Shown here: piece by piece, positions 10,301 through 21,196 of the stretch | How positions within the stretch are numbered: position 1 is the stretch's first letter | How the letters are laid out: each line of letters begins with the position of its first letter | NCBI GenBank assembly: GCA_011009095.1 | Contig: VTPC01001069.1 | Span: 50,373 to 114,372 of the forward strand | Direction: 5' to 3' | Length of the DNA stretch: 64,000 nt | Origin: Ignelater luminosus | Taxonomy: Eukaryota > Arthropoda > Insecta > Coleoptera > Elateridae | Notes under the pieces: generated by a model | Databases searched by the model: none | What the model was told of the DNA's origin: nothing | The model's input: the letters and a program-made list of their open reading frames with translations, nothing else | Translations under genes and position numbers: made by a program

Positions 10301-13300
10301 GGTTTTTCCAAGCAGGCCCGTTCCTAACCCTTGTTCACGCTGCGCTGTGCCCAGCACAAGAGGGCGCCTTTTGCAATGATGTCCATACGTGCATAAGCTA
10401 ATATTTATTCTATCAAAAACTAATTTTGAAATTTGAAATTCCCATAAAAGATTTTGAAACTACAATTTAAAAAGAATAAAACGACAATAAATCATCTTAA
10501 AAGTAAAAGCTATGCAACCAAATATGGAGAAGTCTATCTAAATCACTTAAAATTGTCATCTAAAGAGCAAATTTGTAATGTTATTTTAAAATTCGCACTA
10601 AATCCGCCCCTGTCTTTCAATTTCGTTCAGGTATTTGTTTTCCTGGCGCGTAATATTTAAATTATTTCATTCTATAAACAAATGTTTGTTACAATGTTAT
10701 TCTAAAGAATTGATAACTTTGTGGTCTCGACTTCTGGGCTCCGGTAGACGTGCCTTTTGCTATTTTCCAATATAAAATGCTTGGAATCTTAGTCGCAAAT
10801 ATTGGAGTCACACAGTCTCTATTGAGTCAGGTTTAAGCTGGTAAATCTACGAAGTGGAATTTTCCATTGTCCCATAAGACTTTCTGCATTTTTAACCTGT
10901 TAGGTCGTGTATCTGACTTTCCAACCCCACTCCAGTAAGTACACACTGCGCAACAGGAGACGCAGAGAGGATAGGCAGTACGTTGGTAGCTGCGGTAGCT
11001 GCGTACTCGAATCGACATACGGGGATAATTTCGGCGTCACCCCTACAAAATCCTAAATGGTTACAAATCGAATTCGATTTAAGCGATTCTCTTAGTAAAA
11101 GAGAGATCGGACTCGAGAAATCCTATTTCGTCGGGTCTTTGTCGTGTTATTCACGGAAGAAAGCCGGTTTGTTTACCAAAAAGCGATGCTTTGAAAGATT
11201 TGTTATTGTGGGAAGCGTTTTCGCTTCAATTAAAGTTACGCTGGTATTTCCAGGAAATAAAACTTGTAGAGGGTAGAAACGCAACAATTTTGGTCCCGTT
11301 GGTGCAACGTTAAAGGGTCTGTCGAGAACAGAAACTGCCCGCCCCGTAAAGAATCGATCTGTGTTTTACATCTTGGAAGCTCCGTGAACCGAATGGGTTA
11401 AGTAAATTTAATGAGCGTTTGAGACTCAAAGTGGTTTTAGTTTTTTTGAAGTTTGTGTATAAACACTTGGATTTTGTTCTTGTGTTTCTTGGTTAACGTC
11501 AATAAAAGTGATTGTTCTTTGGAATCTAAGTTTCCTTGAACATTGGTGGGACCCGGCCAGAACGTGGAATTTTGCACCGGATATCACTTGAATGAGCTGC
11601 TGTCGTTGGGAATCAGAGACCTGCACATATCACCTGGAAGAAAGATTGCCGTTATAGTAAGAAAGACCTGTTTTGTTTTGTTATTTGAGTTTTAATGATT
11701 GTTTCATTTGATAAAAGACTAGGAGAACGTGGAATTTGTGAAATATTCCATACGAAAACCTTGCTTAGGCAAGATTAGTTTCGTATTTTCTCATTGAATT
11801 ATAATATTTACGAGTAATATTTTTAACTAATTTGTAACAGGAACGTTCCCAGGTAATTTTAGCTGGTGTTTGTTAAATTATTGCAACATAATTAATAACT
11901 TTTGACTACTGTTTTTCTTTGTTATTAGATATAAAGTTTATTTGTTGCTATTTTAAAATTCATTGTCAAGTTTATCTTGTTTTAATTAATTTAATATTTA
12001 GATTTTGGCCTTTTGTTCCATATTTTGAAATTTTAACGTAACAGAATCTTTTCTTTTTGTTTATTGTAATAACTTGTTTTTACTTTTATTTTCTCATTAT
12101 TTTGTCAACCTTGTTCTTCAGTAAAGATATCAATTCATACCATTTATTGACATTCTTTTGTAGTGTTATTTTGTTATTTTTATATTCTTGTTTGTGTGTG
12201 TTTAATCCATTTTTATTATCGTTTTAATAAATTTAAGAAAGGTCGATTATTTACGTTTTGTGTTTTTTTTTGTAAGTGGATCTGTGGTCCAGACGAAGCA
12301 GCGTTAATTTCGTTACTTTGTTCGTTTGGCTATTAAAAAGCACGGTGGTGCTTAGTCTAGATTTCAATTAAAGGTCAGATACCTTTGTTCAAGAGAAAAG
12401 TAAATATTAAACTGGTATTTCTTTCTTGGATCTTTTTTTTAAAAGGAGGAAGTCTTCAGAGGACTTTCTTGTCAAAATTAATTAAGACAAATCACGCGTT
12501 TATACAGTTTTTTTTTAGTTTGTGTTAAGTCTCAATTGTGAAACGCTAAAGCGAGTTTTAATAAAGCTTCCACGAGGTAACTTACACACAGGATGAGGTT
12601 TCGCAAGAAGCCTATATACAGGGTATCGGATTCACGAGTAGTCGCATGACCGACCATCAGAACCCTTCGATCTACGACTGCTGGCGCCCTCTTTTGTGAA
12701 CATCTATTAGTTTAATAAGAGTTTTGGAAATCGGTGAGCTTCTCTTTGTGCGGCTGGGTAAGTTCATTTAAGAATCCACCCCATCTGCGGCATGAGCTAC
12801 GGGATTTAACATCTACCATTGGTCTGGACGGGACTTGTGCATACTTTTGAGCATCTTCCCGTTACAAATTTTACCGGAAAATAAGTTGTCGCCTTAAGGT
12901 AGCTTAACGAGATGCCTTACTGTAAAAATAAACTGCCTGACTTAATCCTTTAAGCATGCTGTAGTATTTATTTAACTGCACTTTAAAACGAAAAAAAAAT
13001 TATAAATTTAAAGCGGAAAAAACTGAATATTTTAGAAGAAGGAAAAATTAAAAACAGAATATAAAGCACTATGTAATATATGTGTTGAATTTAAAATTTT
13101 CAAAAACTTTTATGCATTTATAAAAATGGCCGAAATATCCATTACATGAACACTAAGATTTGTATATGAAGTTTACACATAAGTAAAACACATAATATAT
13201 GTAACTCTGCATATATTTAATACAGGCAAGGAAAATTAATATGCAAATACTTACAAATCCGAGCCGTAGTAATCAGTACTTTATTTGTTAAGCGGAGGCT

Positions 13301-13668
13301 GCAGTCTATATCATGTGGTGTTGGATTGATATTTAGATTTTTTCGACAAATGTCCATTATTAGTTGATCCGTATTTGCAGTCCCCTTTTCGAGAACCCAA
13401 AAAATTTGAGATTATTTCTCTCAGAATATCGTTTAGCTACCTTTAATACTTTTTTGGCTACTTTAATTCTTTTCTCTAACAAAGCTAATTTTTCTTGAAG
13501 TTCATCAAACTTCACCACAAAATGAACATCGATCTTTTTAATTATAACTGCGACTTGTTATACAGTAAAGTATCATTACACAGGATTTTTTCTACCAGCT
13601 TCTGGATTAAAGATTCATCTTTCTCTTCATTTCCACTTGTTTTCTGATATTAACGATTGATGAATACT
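10301..13668. other. intergenic; one LTR-like block, otherwise unassigned
   Basis: No protein motif was found. The 97-codon frame at 10983-11276 and others lack recognisable domains. The stretch 10700-11640 is less AT-rich than its surroundings and holds the LTR-like block listed separately. Near 12618 a TATACAGGG motif resembles the end of a Tc1/mariner MITE, but no partner end was found. Confidence 0.4.
11265..11542 (+). repeat. possible LTR (start TGTAGAGGG, end AACA)
   Basis: Begins TGTAGAGGGTAGAAAC and ends CCTTGAACA, one base before TGGTGGGACCCGGCCAGAAC, which has the form of a tRNA primer-binding site (starts TGG). Inside are a TATA-like GTATAAA (about 11457) and an AATAAAAG polyadenylation-like signal (about 11501). 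No second copy was found, and no gag or pol follows, so this would be a solo or partial LTR. Tentative. Confidence 0.3.
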
Positions 13669-14069
13669 GTGAGAGCAACAAAAATCCAAGTCAAAGATAC
13701 CCTTGGAATTTTAACCCTTTACTTGATATTGCATTTGAGTTCATAAGTTTTTCAAGAATTCCTAGTACCATCTATGTATCTTTAACATACCTAACTATTA
13801 TTCAGAGTTGATGTGTTAGAAGTTTGTTTTTGCCGCGTAGTTGTTGATAAATTATGCGACATGGCAGTTTTGTGTAAAATGACCGAACAAGTCACCAGGT
13901 AAGTTTTTGATATAAATAGATAGATATTTGTATAATAATGACTTGCTACTAATCTAAGCGTTGAGTAAACACATCAGTTATTAAAAGCAATTATAATTTG
14001 TGTAACTGTCTAGTCATTTCTATCCATAAAACAAACAAAGAAATACTTCCCAACTATAGTACAAAATAT

Positions 14070-15445
14070 CTTTAAACTCATCCAAAACATCAGCAGCTCC
14101 TTTCCCAGCAAGTTTTACAAGTTTCAAAAGAGCCAGAGTTTTGGCAAGAAAAACAGGTGTTAGAAAAACCAAGTTTCGCAAACGTAAACCATTTGAGTAT
14201 GGTGCTATCCTAGTCGAAAAGATATTATCCAAGTCAAATCCATCTACACTTTATGAGTATTTCTTGCTGTTTTTTTTCTGAAGATTTGTTTGACATGATT
14301 GTTGCTGAAACCAACATATATTCTACTCGAGTTACGGGAAAATCTTTAAACATATCGAAAAAAGGTATGAAAGCTTTTGTTGCAATAAATGTTCTGATTG
14401 GTATTGTGGATATGCCTGCGTATACAGATTATTGATCGCAAGCATTTTGACACGACCAGTATCATGTATTATGCCTCTGAAAATTTTTAACTGATTAGAA
14501 GGTATATCCATTTTAATAACAACTTGTTAGATGACGGAGATTTATATTACAAAGTTCGATCTTTAGTACAGAAGGTAAGGGAAAAAGTGCTTGAAAATAG
14601 AGCACGAAACAAGATTCGGCATCGACGAAACGGTAGTTCCTTACAAGGGAAAAAAGGCAGGTATATGAAAACAATACGTAAAAAATAAGCCGCGAAAATG
14701 GGGTTTAAAAATCTTTGTCAGGCCGACTTATTTACGATTTTTTATTGTATGGGAGGGGAAGACACTTTTCGTTATCACTCTTTTCTAGAAAATGAATAGG
14801 ACTTAAAATTAGTGACTAAAGTTGTTCTTGCGCTGTGTAAAAGTATTCCAAATCCAGCCTGTAGTATGGTGTATTTTGATAATTTTTTTACTAGCCTTGA
14901 ATTAGTTAGGGTTTTTAGAAAACATTAGAGGTACAATTAGAAATAATTGCTTGAGGGGCGCAGAAGAAGAACTGGACACTGATAAACAGCTTCGGAAAAA
15001 GGGAGAGGTTGTTTTTCACAAGTAGTGTGCCAATCTGGCAGATATGCTGGTTGCTCTATATCGAACAGAGTTGAGAGGTCGCAGATGCTATTTGCCATTA
15101 GTTTCTCAAATAATTGATAGATGTATTAATAATGCATGGGTACTTTATGAGCGATATTAGTCAGATAAGACATCCGTAAAGCTTATAATTCTTTTTAAAC
15201 AATTTCGTTTTTCAATTTATCAACCTCTCACAAAGTTTAGACGTGATACACGCAAAAGTGATTCAGAAAATAGAACCTCATTAAATGTTATTTCAGACTT
15301 GACAGAACTGCTACAAAATGCTGATGGAAGATATGATAAATATGATCATTCTCGTACATTTACTTCTAAGCGTAGATGCAAACTTTGTACTAAAAGTCAA
15401 ACATTTGTATTTTTCCCAAAACTGCTTTTATGCGTTTCATAATTA
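14070..15445 (+). pseudogene. piggyBac transposase relic 2
   Basis: A plus-strand relic in several frames. N-terminal linker FPASFTSFKRARVLARKTGV (about 14100-14160); then DLFDMIVAETNIYSTRV with SLNISKKGMKAFVAINVLIG and IVDMPAYTDYWS (about 14280-14440, with the last residues after a stop), the conserved entry into the piggyBac catalytic domain. FGIDETVVPYKGKKGRYMK (about 14613-14670) corresponds to the second-aspartate block DExMxPFKGR. KMGFKIFV follows, and the C-terminal cysteine-rich segment is CKLCTKSQTFVFFPK (about 15380-15422). At least five stops or shifts are visible. A short ATG exon-like stretch with a GTAAGT donor at about 13861-13907 may be its 5' exon. The mariner at 15506 landed just downstream. 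Confidence 0.75.
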
Positions 15446-15505
15446 AAAAGAATAGTACGTTTTGTATTCTAGTCAATGGTTTGACTTTTGTAGTTTATAC
15501 ATATA

Positions 15506-16793
15506 CGAAGGTGGTCTGAAAAGTTCCGACCTAACAAAGATACAAGACATTTTTTCTGAAAATTTTTTTTTATTTTTCAACAGTCTCCTTGTAACTCTAC
15601 ACACTTCTCCCAGCGATGCTCCCATCTCTGCAACCCGTCCAAATAGTACTCGGCATTTTTCTCTGCAAAATAATTGTTCACGAAGGTGATTGCCTCTTCA
15701 TTTGACGAAAATCTTTGTCCTCCGAGCGCAATTTTTAGATGGGAACAAAAAGAAGTCGCTTGGGGCTAGATTTGGTGAGTAAGGCAGATGGTCAAGCAGT
15801 TCACACCGTAATTCGTGGATTTTCGCCATGGCAACCACTGAGGTGTGAGACGGTGCGTTGTCTTGGTGAAACAGGATTTTCCTTTTCTGCAAATGTGGCC
15901 GTTTTTTCGCAAGTTCTGCCTTCAGCTTGTCAAGTAATGATGCATAGTATGCTCCTGTAATGGTTTTTCCTTTTTGAAGATAATCGATTAAAATAACTTT
16001 ATGACTATCCCAAAAAACAGTCGCCATCACTTTCTCAGCCGAAAAAACAGTTTTTGCTTCTTTTGGAGCCGGCTCCCCCTTTGCAGTCCACTGTTTGGAC
16101 TGTATTTTTGTTTCGGGCGTATAATGGTGTATCCAAGTTTCATCTACAGTAATTAATCGGCGCCAAAACTCGGATATATTTCGCCTAAACTGCGCCAAAA
16201 GAGCGTTGGAAATATTCATTCGAACACGTTTTTGGTCTAACGTGAGCAAACGCGACACCCAACGCGCGGACAGCTTTCTTATGCCTAAATGTTGATTTAA
16301 TATGCGACAAACACGTTCTTTTGACATGTTCATAACCTCTGCTATCTCTCTCACTTTAATTCGGCGGTCGTCTAGCACCATCTGGTGAACTTTGGCGATG
16401 TTTTCGTCGGTAGTTGCAGTTTTTGGACGTCCCGAACGTTCATCGTCTCCCAAGCTCTTAGGGCCACGTTTAAATTCAGCAGCCCAAAATTTCACTGTGG
16501 TAAATGATGGTGCAGAGTCCTCATACACAGAATCCAACTCATCTTTTATTTGCGAAGGCGTATTGCCTTTCAAAAACAAATATTTAATGACAGCTCGATA
16601 CTCGATTTTGTCCATTTTCACAAAAAAACTCACATCAACTTACTCAAACGACCGTTACATAAAAACTGCGTGTCCAAAATGGCTGAAACTTTGGTAAGTA
16701 ACTGTCAACAGATGAACAACGAAATTCAGTGGCTTTTATTTACGGGTGCTGCCATCTTCACGTTGAGGTCGGAAACTTTTCAGACCTCCCTCG
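15506..16793 (-). mobile_element. mariner family 1, copy 1
   Basis: A TA-flanked element (15504-15505 and 16794-16795) with about 28-base inverted ends starting CGARGGTGGTCTGAAAAG. The transposase gene lies on the minus strand. Related copies are at 24322-25607 and 56852-57992. It is inserted in piggyBac element 2. Confidence 0.9.
15698..16633 (-). pseudogene. mariner DD34D transposase, copy 1 (C-terminal frameshift)
   Basis: Cut-and-paste transposase, acting in the nucleus on its own inverted repeats. From Met 16633 (or the internal MDKIEYRAV Met 16615, which fits the family start better): helix-turn-helix region (about residues 10-115) with GNTPSQIKDELDSVY and REIAEVMNMSKERVCRILNQ; linker WVSRLLTLDQKR; then VDETWIHHYTPET (first Asp), LFHQDNAPSHTS (second Asp) and YSPNLAPSDFFLF (third Asp, 34 residues after the second). 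All three catalytic aspartates are present and the frame is open through them. A 2-base deletion near 15738 compared with copy 2 shifts the frame, so the last 50 or so residues are lost and replaced by KNCARRTKIFVK. A second 2-base loss lies near 15585. Otherwise the best preserved of the three copies. Confidence 0.9.
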
Positions 16794-17498
16794 TATTGTT
16801 TTATTTATAGTTTTTCTTACATGTGAGCTCTACATTTTTTAACTATACAGTCCATGTAGTTTTTGAATAAATATTTTGTCAGAATAGCGCATTTTTATGT
16901 ATTTTTCTGAAATCCTTATAGATATACATAACTAGCAATGTATCTTTTAAGAGACTTCACTATTTATGATTAATTTCTTAGTCTAATGGGCAGTGTATCT
17001 TTAGAGATACTAGAAGAATCTCCATAAAAACAAAAGATAGATTTTTTCTACAATTTTTACTATTAATTTAATTGATTTTTAACTGATCTTTGCCATGATT
17101 TTAATAAAATTGTGAAAATGTATATCGTGCCAAGTTAAGGGTTAAAAGATTTTCTTAGAGTAATCCTTAAATTATGAATTCAAACGTTAAACTTTAAGAT
17201 TTTGACTATTGGATATTTCAATTCACCATTTTCATTATTGATACCATTACGAAAATAAGATTCTAATATGAAAATTTTGTGTTTCTCTGTTAACATTTTT
17301 AAATTCAGGAAATTTTTTAAATTATTATAATTGTGATTAATTTTACCGTGAACACTTAAAAAATTACCTAAATAAAATTTAAATGTCATTTATATTATTT
17401 AATAGCATTTATTTGACTTTTTTATTAATATGAAACTATCAGAGACAAGAAATTCAGAATTCATGGGTATCTTTGACTTGGTTTTTTGTTGTTCTCAC

Positions 17499-18904
17499 GG
17501 TACAAATTAACGCAGCAAAATAAAATACGTCTTGACAGGTTTTTAATAAATTAGTTTTTACGAAAATTAATTATAAATGTTTTTACTTTGTCTATGAGGG
17601 AATAATGTGAAGTAAATTACGAAGACAAGTCAAAACCTTTTTGCTTACTGTTTGTAGAGGGTGGCAATAAATTGATGTCGTCTTGCCTGGTATAAGTATT
17701 TCCTGCATGTCAGTTACAGTAGTAAACCTCCAGGAGATATTTTTAATATGTTAAACTTCATACTGGCGAGGGATTTCTAAGATGTGACATTGACAAATGC
17801 GAGACTAACAAGCGTGTTACGCTTTGCATAAAATATGTATCTTGTAATCACAAGTTAAGAATGGTAACTTTTACCCAAAGATTATTTAAAAAAGATAACC
17901 ACATTCGTTTTTATCACATTTCTTCAGGAAAATTAATTAAAACAATTGTAGCTGTTTTGGCTTTTTCTCCATATTTATTTTCTGTTCATTCAACAACAAA
18001 ATTGTTCTTAGCTATTACTATATTGATAGTTACCTTGCTTTCTTATTTAACATTTCAAAAAATCGTACATCAATTTATGGATTAAATTAAACTCTACTGC
18101 AATGCATATTTAATTTTGCTTTAAGTAAACCAAAAAACATGAGACTACTCGCAATAACCCTAATGTGGATTCCAAGTTTCTGTGTTACTTTATCAACAAT
18201 CTAGGAATTCGCGAAAATGCATTAAGCATCGCCATAATAATGTGAAAGGCGTTACAACGACAAACTGACTAAGTTTAACAAGCACGGCTTTTCCTTTTAT
18301 CTTTCCAGACGCGCGTGAAACTTCCTGAACTGTGTAGCACAGCGTAGCGGAAGTTGTCAACAGCAGTGTTCGGTAACAGTATACTATGTAGTATTTCCAC
18401 CGTATAAATTGCCAATATTTATTACTATAGCTTGACGTTCTACATACGGAACATTCTCATCATCACTTTACATGCTCACACTTCAACCGCTGTACATTAT
18501 TGTCACCTGTCAGAATTGCACACAACTGCATTATCACTTTTTAACTTACGGAGATATTTGACTTTTTAGAAAACCGTGGTTTTCACTTTTTTTTTGGAAT
18601 AATTGCTAATCGGTTATGAATTTTAAACTTTTGTAACTTAAATCTGAATCGGCATACAAAATTGCACAACATTGTTCCTTTAACCAAATCTCTAACTATA
18701 ATAATATGAAAGTTACCCATGCAATCCCACTCGATCTGGAACATACTGTATAGTGAATATTTTGCAGTGCAATCTAAGAAAACTATGTTTCTTCAAGTTT
18801 GATAAACGTAGATTTAAATAAAATATAAATTGACGCTTCTAAAAGACAACTAGTTTCGTAACTTTCAATCACAAAAATGATAAATGCGAATGACTCCAAA
18901 GAAC
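17499..18904. other. intergenic; one hydrophobic small ORF
   Basis: A 74-codon frame at 17861-18085 (+) encodes a peptide with two hydrophobic runs (TIVAVLAFSPYLFSV and LFLAITILIVTLLSYL). AT-rich DNA often gives such frames by chance and no family was recognised. The rest, including a GC-richer patch at about 18300-18370, holds nothing recognised. Confidence 0.35.
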
Positions 18905-19440
18905 GTTATTGCCAATGGAACCGATAAAGCCATGTCGCTGACTAATAAAATGCTCTAGGATATTCCTCCAGTACTCTTGCTTGGACATCCTGATCTTAGC
19001 CAGCCATATTTGCAGCATTATTGTAGGTTTGCCCACGACAATCGTTAAAATTTAAGTCTAAAATATTAATCTGACGTTTCCGTTCATTGGTCAAAGAGAG
19101 ACCCGTTTTGCTGGTTATATGCACAGACGTAATGAAATATTCTTTAGTTCTAACTGCAGCTTTGTCAGTACTGTCTACAATACGTAAAATTAAAGTGAAT
19201 TGTTCATCATGGTCATTATCAGGGGTGCCATCTAACAAAATTGAAAAATATTTACTTGTCTTGACTCGTAATTTTATTTCGTTACGAATTTTACTGCCTA
19301 AAAGGTTAATTAACTCATTCTGAGTGGAAGGCCCCAAATAATGATCTGAAATTTGTTTGTTAACAATTCGTCTTAGGTGTTCTGCCATTAACATGTCGAA
19401 TTGTTCTATCATTTAAATTAACCCTAAAGATTTTCCATTC
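18905..19440 (-). pseudogene. hAT-like DUF4371 (ZMYM1-like) transposase fragment
   Basis: The minus-strand frame 19412-18996 encodes MIEQFDMLMAEHLRRIVNKQ, ISDHYLGPSTQNELINLLGS, SKYFSILLDGTPDNDHDEQF and ILDLNFNDCRGQTYNNAANM. This is the DUF4371/hAT segment of ZMYM1-like proteins; the first catalytic Asp is expected at LLDGTPD and the second at CRGQTYN, where the family has an Asp. Here the residue is Asn (YNNAANM instead of YDNGANM), so the catalytic acid appears lost. The family similarity continues upstream through a stop (GKSLGLI, 19413-19440) and downstream through two stops (DQDVQARVLEEYPRAF, about 18945-18995). The C-terminal dimerisation domain is absent. A hAT relic, not a host gene. 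Confidence 0.75.
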
Positions 19441-19734
19441 TTTCTAACTATTTCGTCTCCTCAATGCGGCCATTGTGAGTTTAAAAACTTTCAACGAAGT
19501 GGTGCATGATTTATGACTCATGCGAAGTTTCTTGGTAATGATCCTAATAAGGATGTTTCGGTACCTTTTACTTGCTACCTATTCATAACTCGACAACAGT
19601 AATCCCAATGTTGCGTTAATGCCATAAAAACAAATTCTGAAAACTGCTGACCATGCAAACTAAACTCTTGTAGATAATATTGGGTCTTACTTAGAAATTT
19701 CTAGTCAAGAATTAAAATAAGAAGGAAAAGCCTT

Positions 19735-19825
19735 GCCGCGAGATCCTAGAAGGCGCGGGGCCCGGGGCCTGGACTCCGCCTGCCCGCTCCAAAAGACGGC
19801 TCTGCACACACACACACACAGCTTC
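19735..19825. repeat. GC-rich patch with (CA)n tract
   Basis: An abrupt GC-rich stretch (GGCGCGGGGCCCGGGGCCTG) in AT-rich surroundings, followed by a (CA)8 run at 19805-19820. It may be terminal or untranslated sequence of the neighbouring hAT relic, but this is not shown. Confidence 0.5.
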
Positions 19826-19865
19826 ACAAACTGTCGACTTTTTAGCCAGTGAAAAAGTAAAATTA

Positions 19866-20180
19866 ATGTCGCATTGTCCGTATTCGCCTAATCTAGTACC
19901 AAATGACTTCTTTCTGTTTCCGACAATCAAAAAACGATGCGTGGTGAGCGTTATTCGTCACCTGAAGCAGCCGTTGAGGCATTTAGGCAACTGGTTTTTG
20001 AGGCACCAGCTTCAGATTGGAAAAAATGTTTCGAAAATTGATTTGAGCGTATGCAAATGTGTAATGATGCTAAGAGAAACAATAAAGCGATTTACTAAAT
20101 TGTATCTGTGTTTCTCTTAACCATTTGCAGAAATTTTTTAGCAACTCTCGTATCTCGATTTTGAGCATTACAGACACCCT
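19866..20180 (+). pseudogene. mariner transposase C-terminal fragment (another lineage)
   Basis: The plus-strand frame begins MSHCPYSPNLVPNDFFLFPT and IKK. This is the third-aspartate block of mariner transposases (YSPDLAPxDFFLFP), with Asp retained in PNDFF. Downstream, after a frame shift, QLVFEAPASDWKKCFENWFE-like sequence can be read across frames (about 19985-20060), the usual mariner C-terminus with WFERM. Everything upstream of the block is missing; the 5' side abuts the GC-rich patch. It differs from the two other mariner families in the window. Confidence 0.65.
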
Positions 20181-20329
20181 GACTCTTAAAGCTTTGGCAA
20201 CAACTTTAACGCGTCACTGAGGATAACTCATCCTGGAAGAATGTTTTTATGAGTTTAAAGCTGTCTTTAATCCACATTCCTTAATGCGTTTTTTTCTTAT
20301 TTATGATTATTACTAAGACAATGTTTTAA

Positions 20330-20405
20330 AGACGAGCACAAAATACATTTCGCTCAATTACAGAATCTATCACTTCAAGAAAATTAGGAGGCAAGTATCT
20401 TGAAG
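20330..20405 (-). pseudogene. inverted partial copy of an unassigned repeat protein (left)
   Basis: Minus-strand reading RYLPPNFLEVIDSVIERNVF then CAR. It matches the plus-strand copy at 20575-20640 in inverted orientation (RYLPPNLLEVIDSKIECNAF). About 75 bases are shared, with a spacer of about 160 bases. I recognise the motif only from widespread insect repeat-associated proteins of unknown function. Confidence 0.5.
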
Positions 20406-20569
20406 CTTGTATTACCTTAAATAGTATATGTGCTTTGGTCCATCGATAATTCTAATTTATATATATATAATTTTGAAATAAATAGAACTAATTATTTTGG
20501 TTAATCTGTGAAGTCTCCTAAAGATATGAACATGAGCGTGCATAACGTATTTAAGTCGATATACAAACT

Positions 20570-20970
20570 TTTAGGTACTTGCCTCCCAACTTGCTAGAAG
20601 TAATAGATTCTAAAATTGAATGCAATGCATTTTATGCCTATTCGAAAAACCTCCTTTTAGCAATAATCGTGGATGAAGGAAAGTATATCAGAGACCTTGG
20701 CCTAAGGAGAGTTCTAAAGTCATGAGAATATTCTCATAAAAGAAAATCAATCTGCTCTCTTTTGCGATCACAGTTAAACTTTGTTGCTACCGGTTGCACA
20801 GAAATAATTAACTAAAATTCTTGAAAATCGTCCTCCGCCTTTTTTACACAGTATCAGCAAGGAAGCATATTATCATTCGTTCACTCTAAGGCTTCATCAG
20901 TGGGATATCATCAACTTTCCATGTCACATCCAAGTTGTGAAGTGGTGCACACAATCGAAATACTTAGGTA
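20570..20970 (+). pseudogene. degenerate copy of the same unassigned repeat protein (right)
   Basis: Plus-strand reading RYLPPNLLEVIDSKIECNAF, YAYSKNLLLAIIVDEGKYIR, DLGLRRVLKS (20575-20723) without a stop, then after stops and shifts FPCHIQVVKWCT at about 20915-20950. The order of motifs (RYLPPN, DLGLRRILKA, FPCHTQ) resembles a family seen repeatedly in insect assemblies, apparently carried by repeats; I cannot name its enzymatic role. An inverted partial copy lies at 20330-20405. The right end meets the leader of the minus-strand LTR element near 20960. The family recognition is from memory and needs a search. Confidence 0.5.
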
Positions 20971-21196
20971 TATTTTGTTTTTTCCAGGTCCATAATGCCT
21001 GAATTTGAACATGAGTCTTTTTTAAAGTAGTACTTGAAAGATAAAAGAGAAAAAGTTAAAAACCGTGACGAATACTGCGACGCTTTTATCGGTCGGCGGA
21101 CGTCACCAAAGGTGACGACGTCCCTGCTCAAGCGCCAGACTATGTGACGCGTTGTCTTGCTGGTGCTCGGTCGGTCGGTGCTCGGGCGCCAGATTC
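20960..21196 (-). other. 5' leader of the minus-strand LTR element
   Basis: Internal sequence downstream (minus strand) of the LTR. It starts with the primer-binding-like TGGCGCCCGAGCACC (21191 back to 21177), contains a strong hairpin GTCACCAAAGGTGAC (about 21105-21119), and a possible start ATGGACCTGG at about 20998 that meets a stop after nine codons. The element is truncated here; no gag or pol remains. Confidence 0.6.

Larger units (their letters stand above)
13715..17141 (+). mobile_element. piggyBac-like element 2
   Basis: Flanked by TTAA on both sides (13711-13714 and 17142-17145), the diagnostic piggyBac target site. The ends are short inverted repeats CCCTTTACTTG and CCCTTAACTTG. 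The interior has a decayed transposase (about 14070-15440) and, between 15506 and 16793, a later mariner insertion. Confidence 0.8.
13669..17498. mobile_element. outer inverted-repeat element around piggyBac 2
   Basis: GTGAGAGCAACAAAAATCCA...AAAGATACCC at 13669-13706 is matched by its reverse complement at 17463-17498. The left arm lies directly outside the TTAA of the piggyBac element, while the right arm is about 320 bases beyond the other TTAA. This suggests a MITE of roughly 400 bases into which piggyBac jumped. No clear target duplication was seen, so the element's class is unknown. Confidence 0.55.

Noticed and set aside
14020..14232. Minus-strand frame MDNIFSTRIAPYS
   Set aside because: It overlaps the plus-strand piggyBac N-terminal region, which carries the family motifs.
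15739..15960. Plus-strand frames across the mariner transposase copies (also 16392-16697, 24509-24769, 25214-25546, 56913-57148)
   Set aside because: Antisense or out-of-frame shadows of the transposase gene, repeated in each copy.
17861..18085. 74-codon two-helix membrane peptide
   Set aside because: Same reason: composition-driven, no homologue recognised, no promoter or partner gene.
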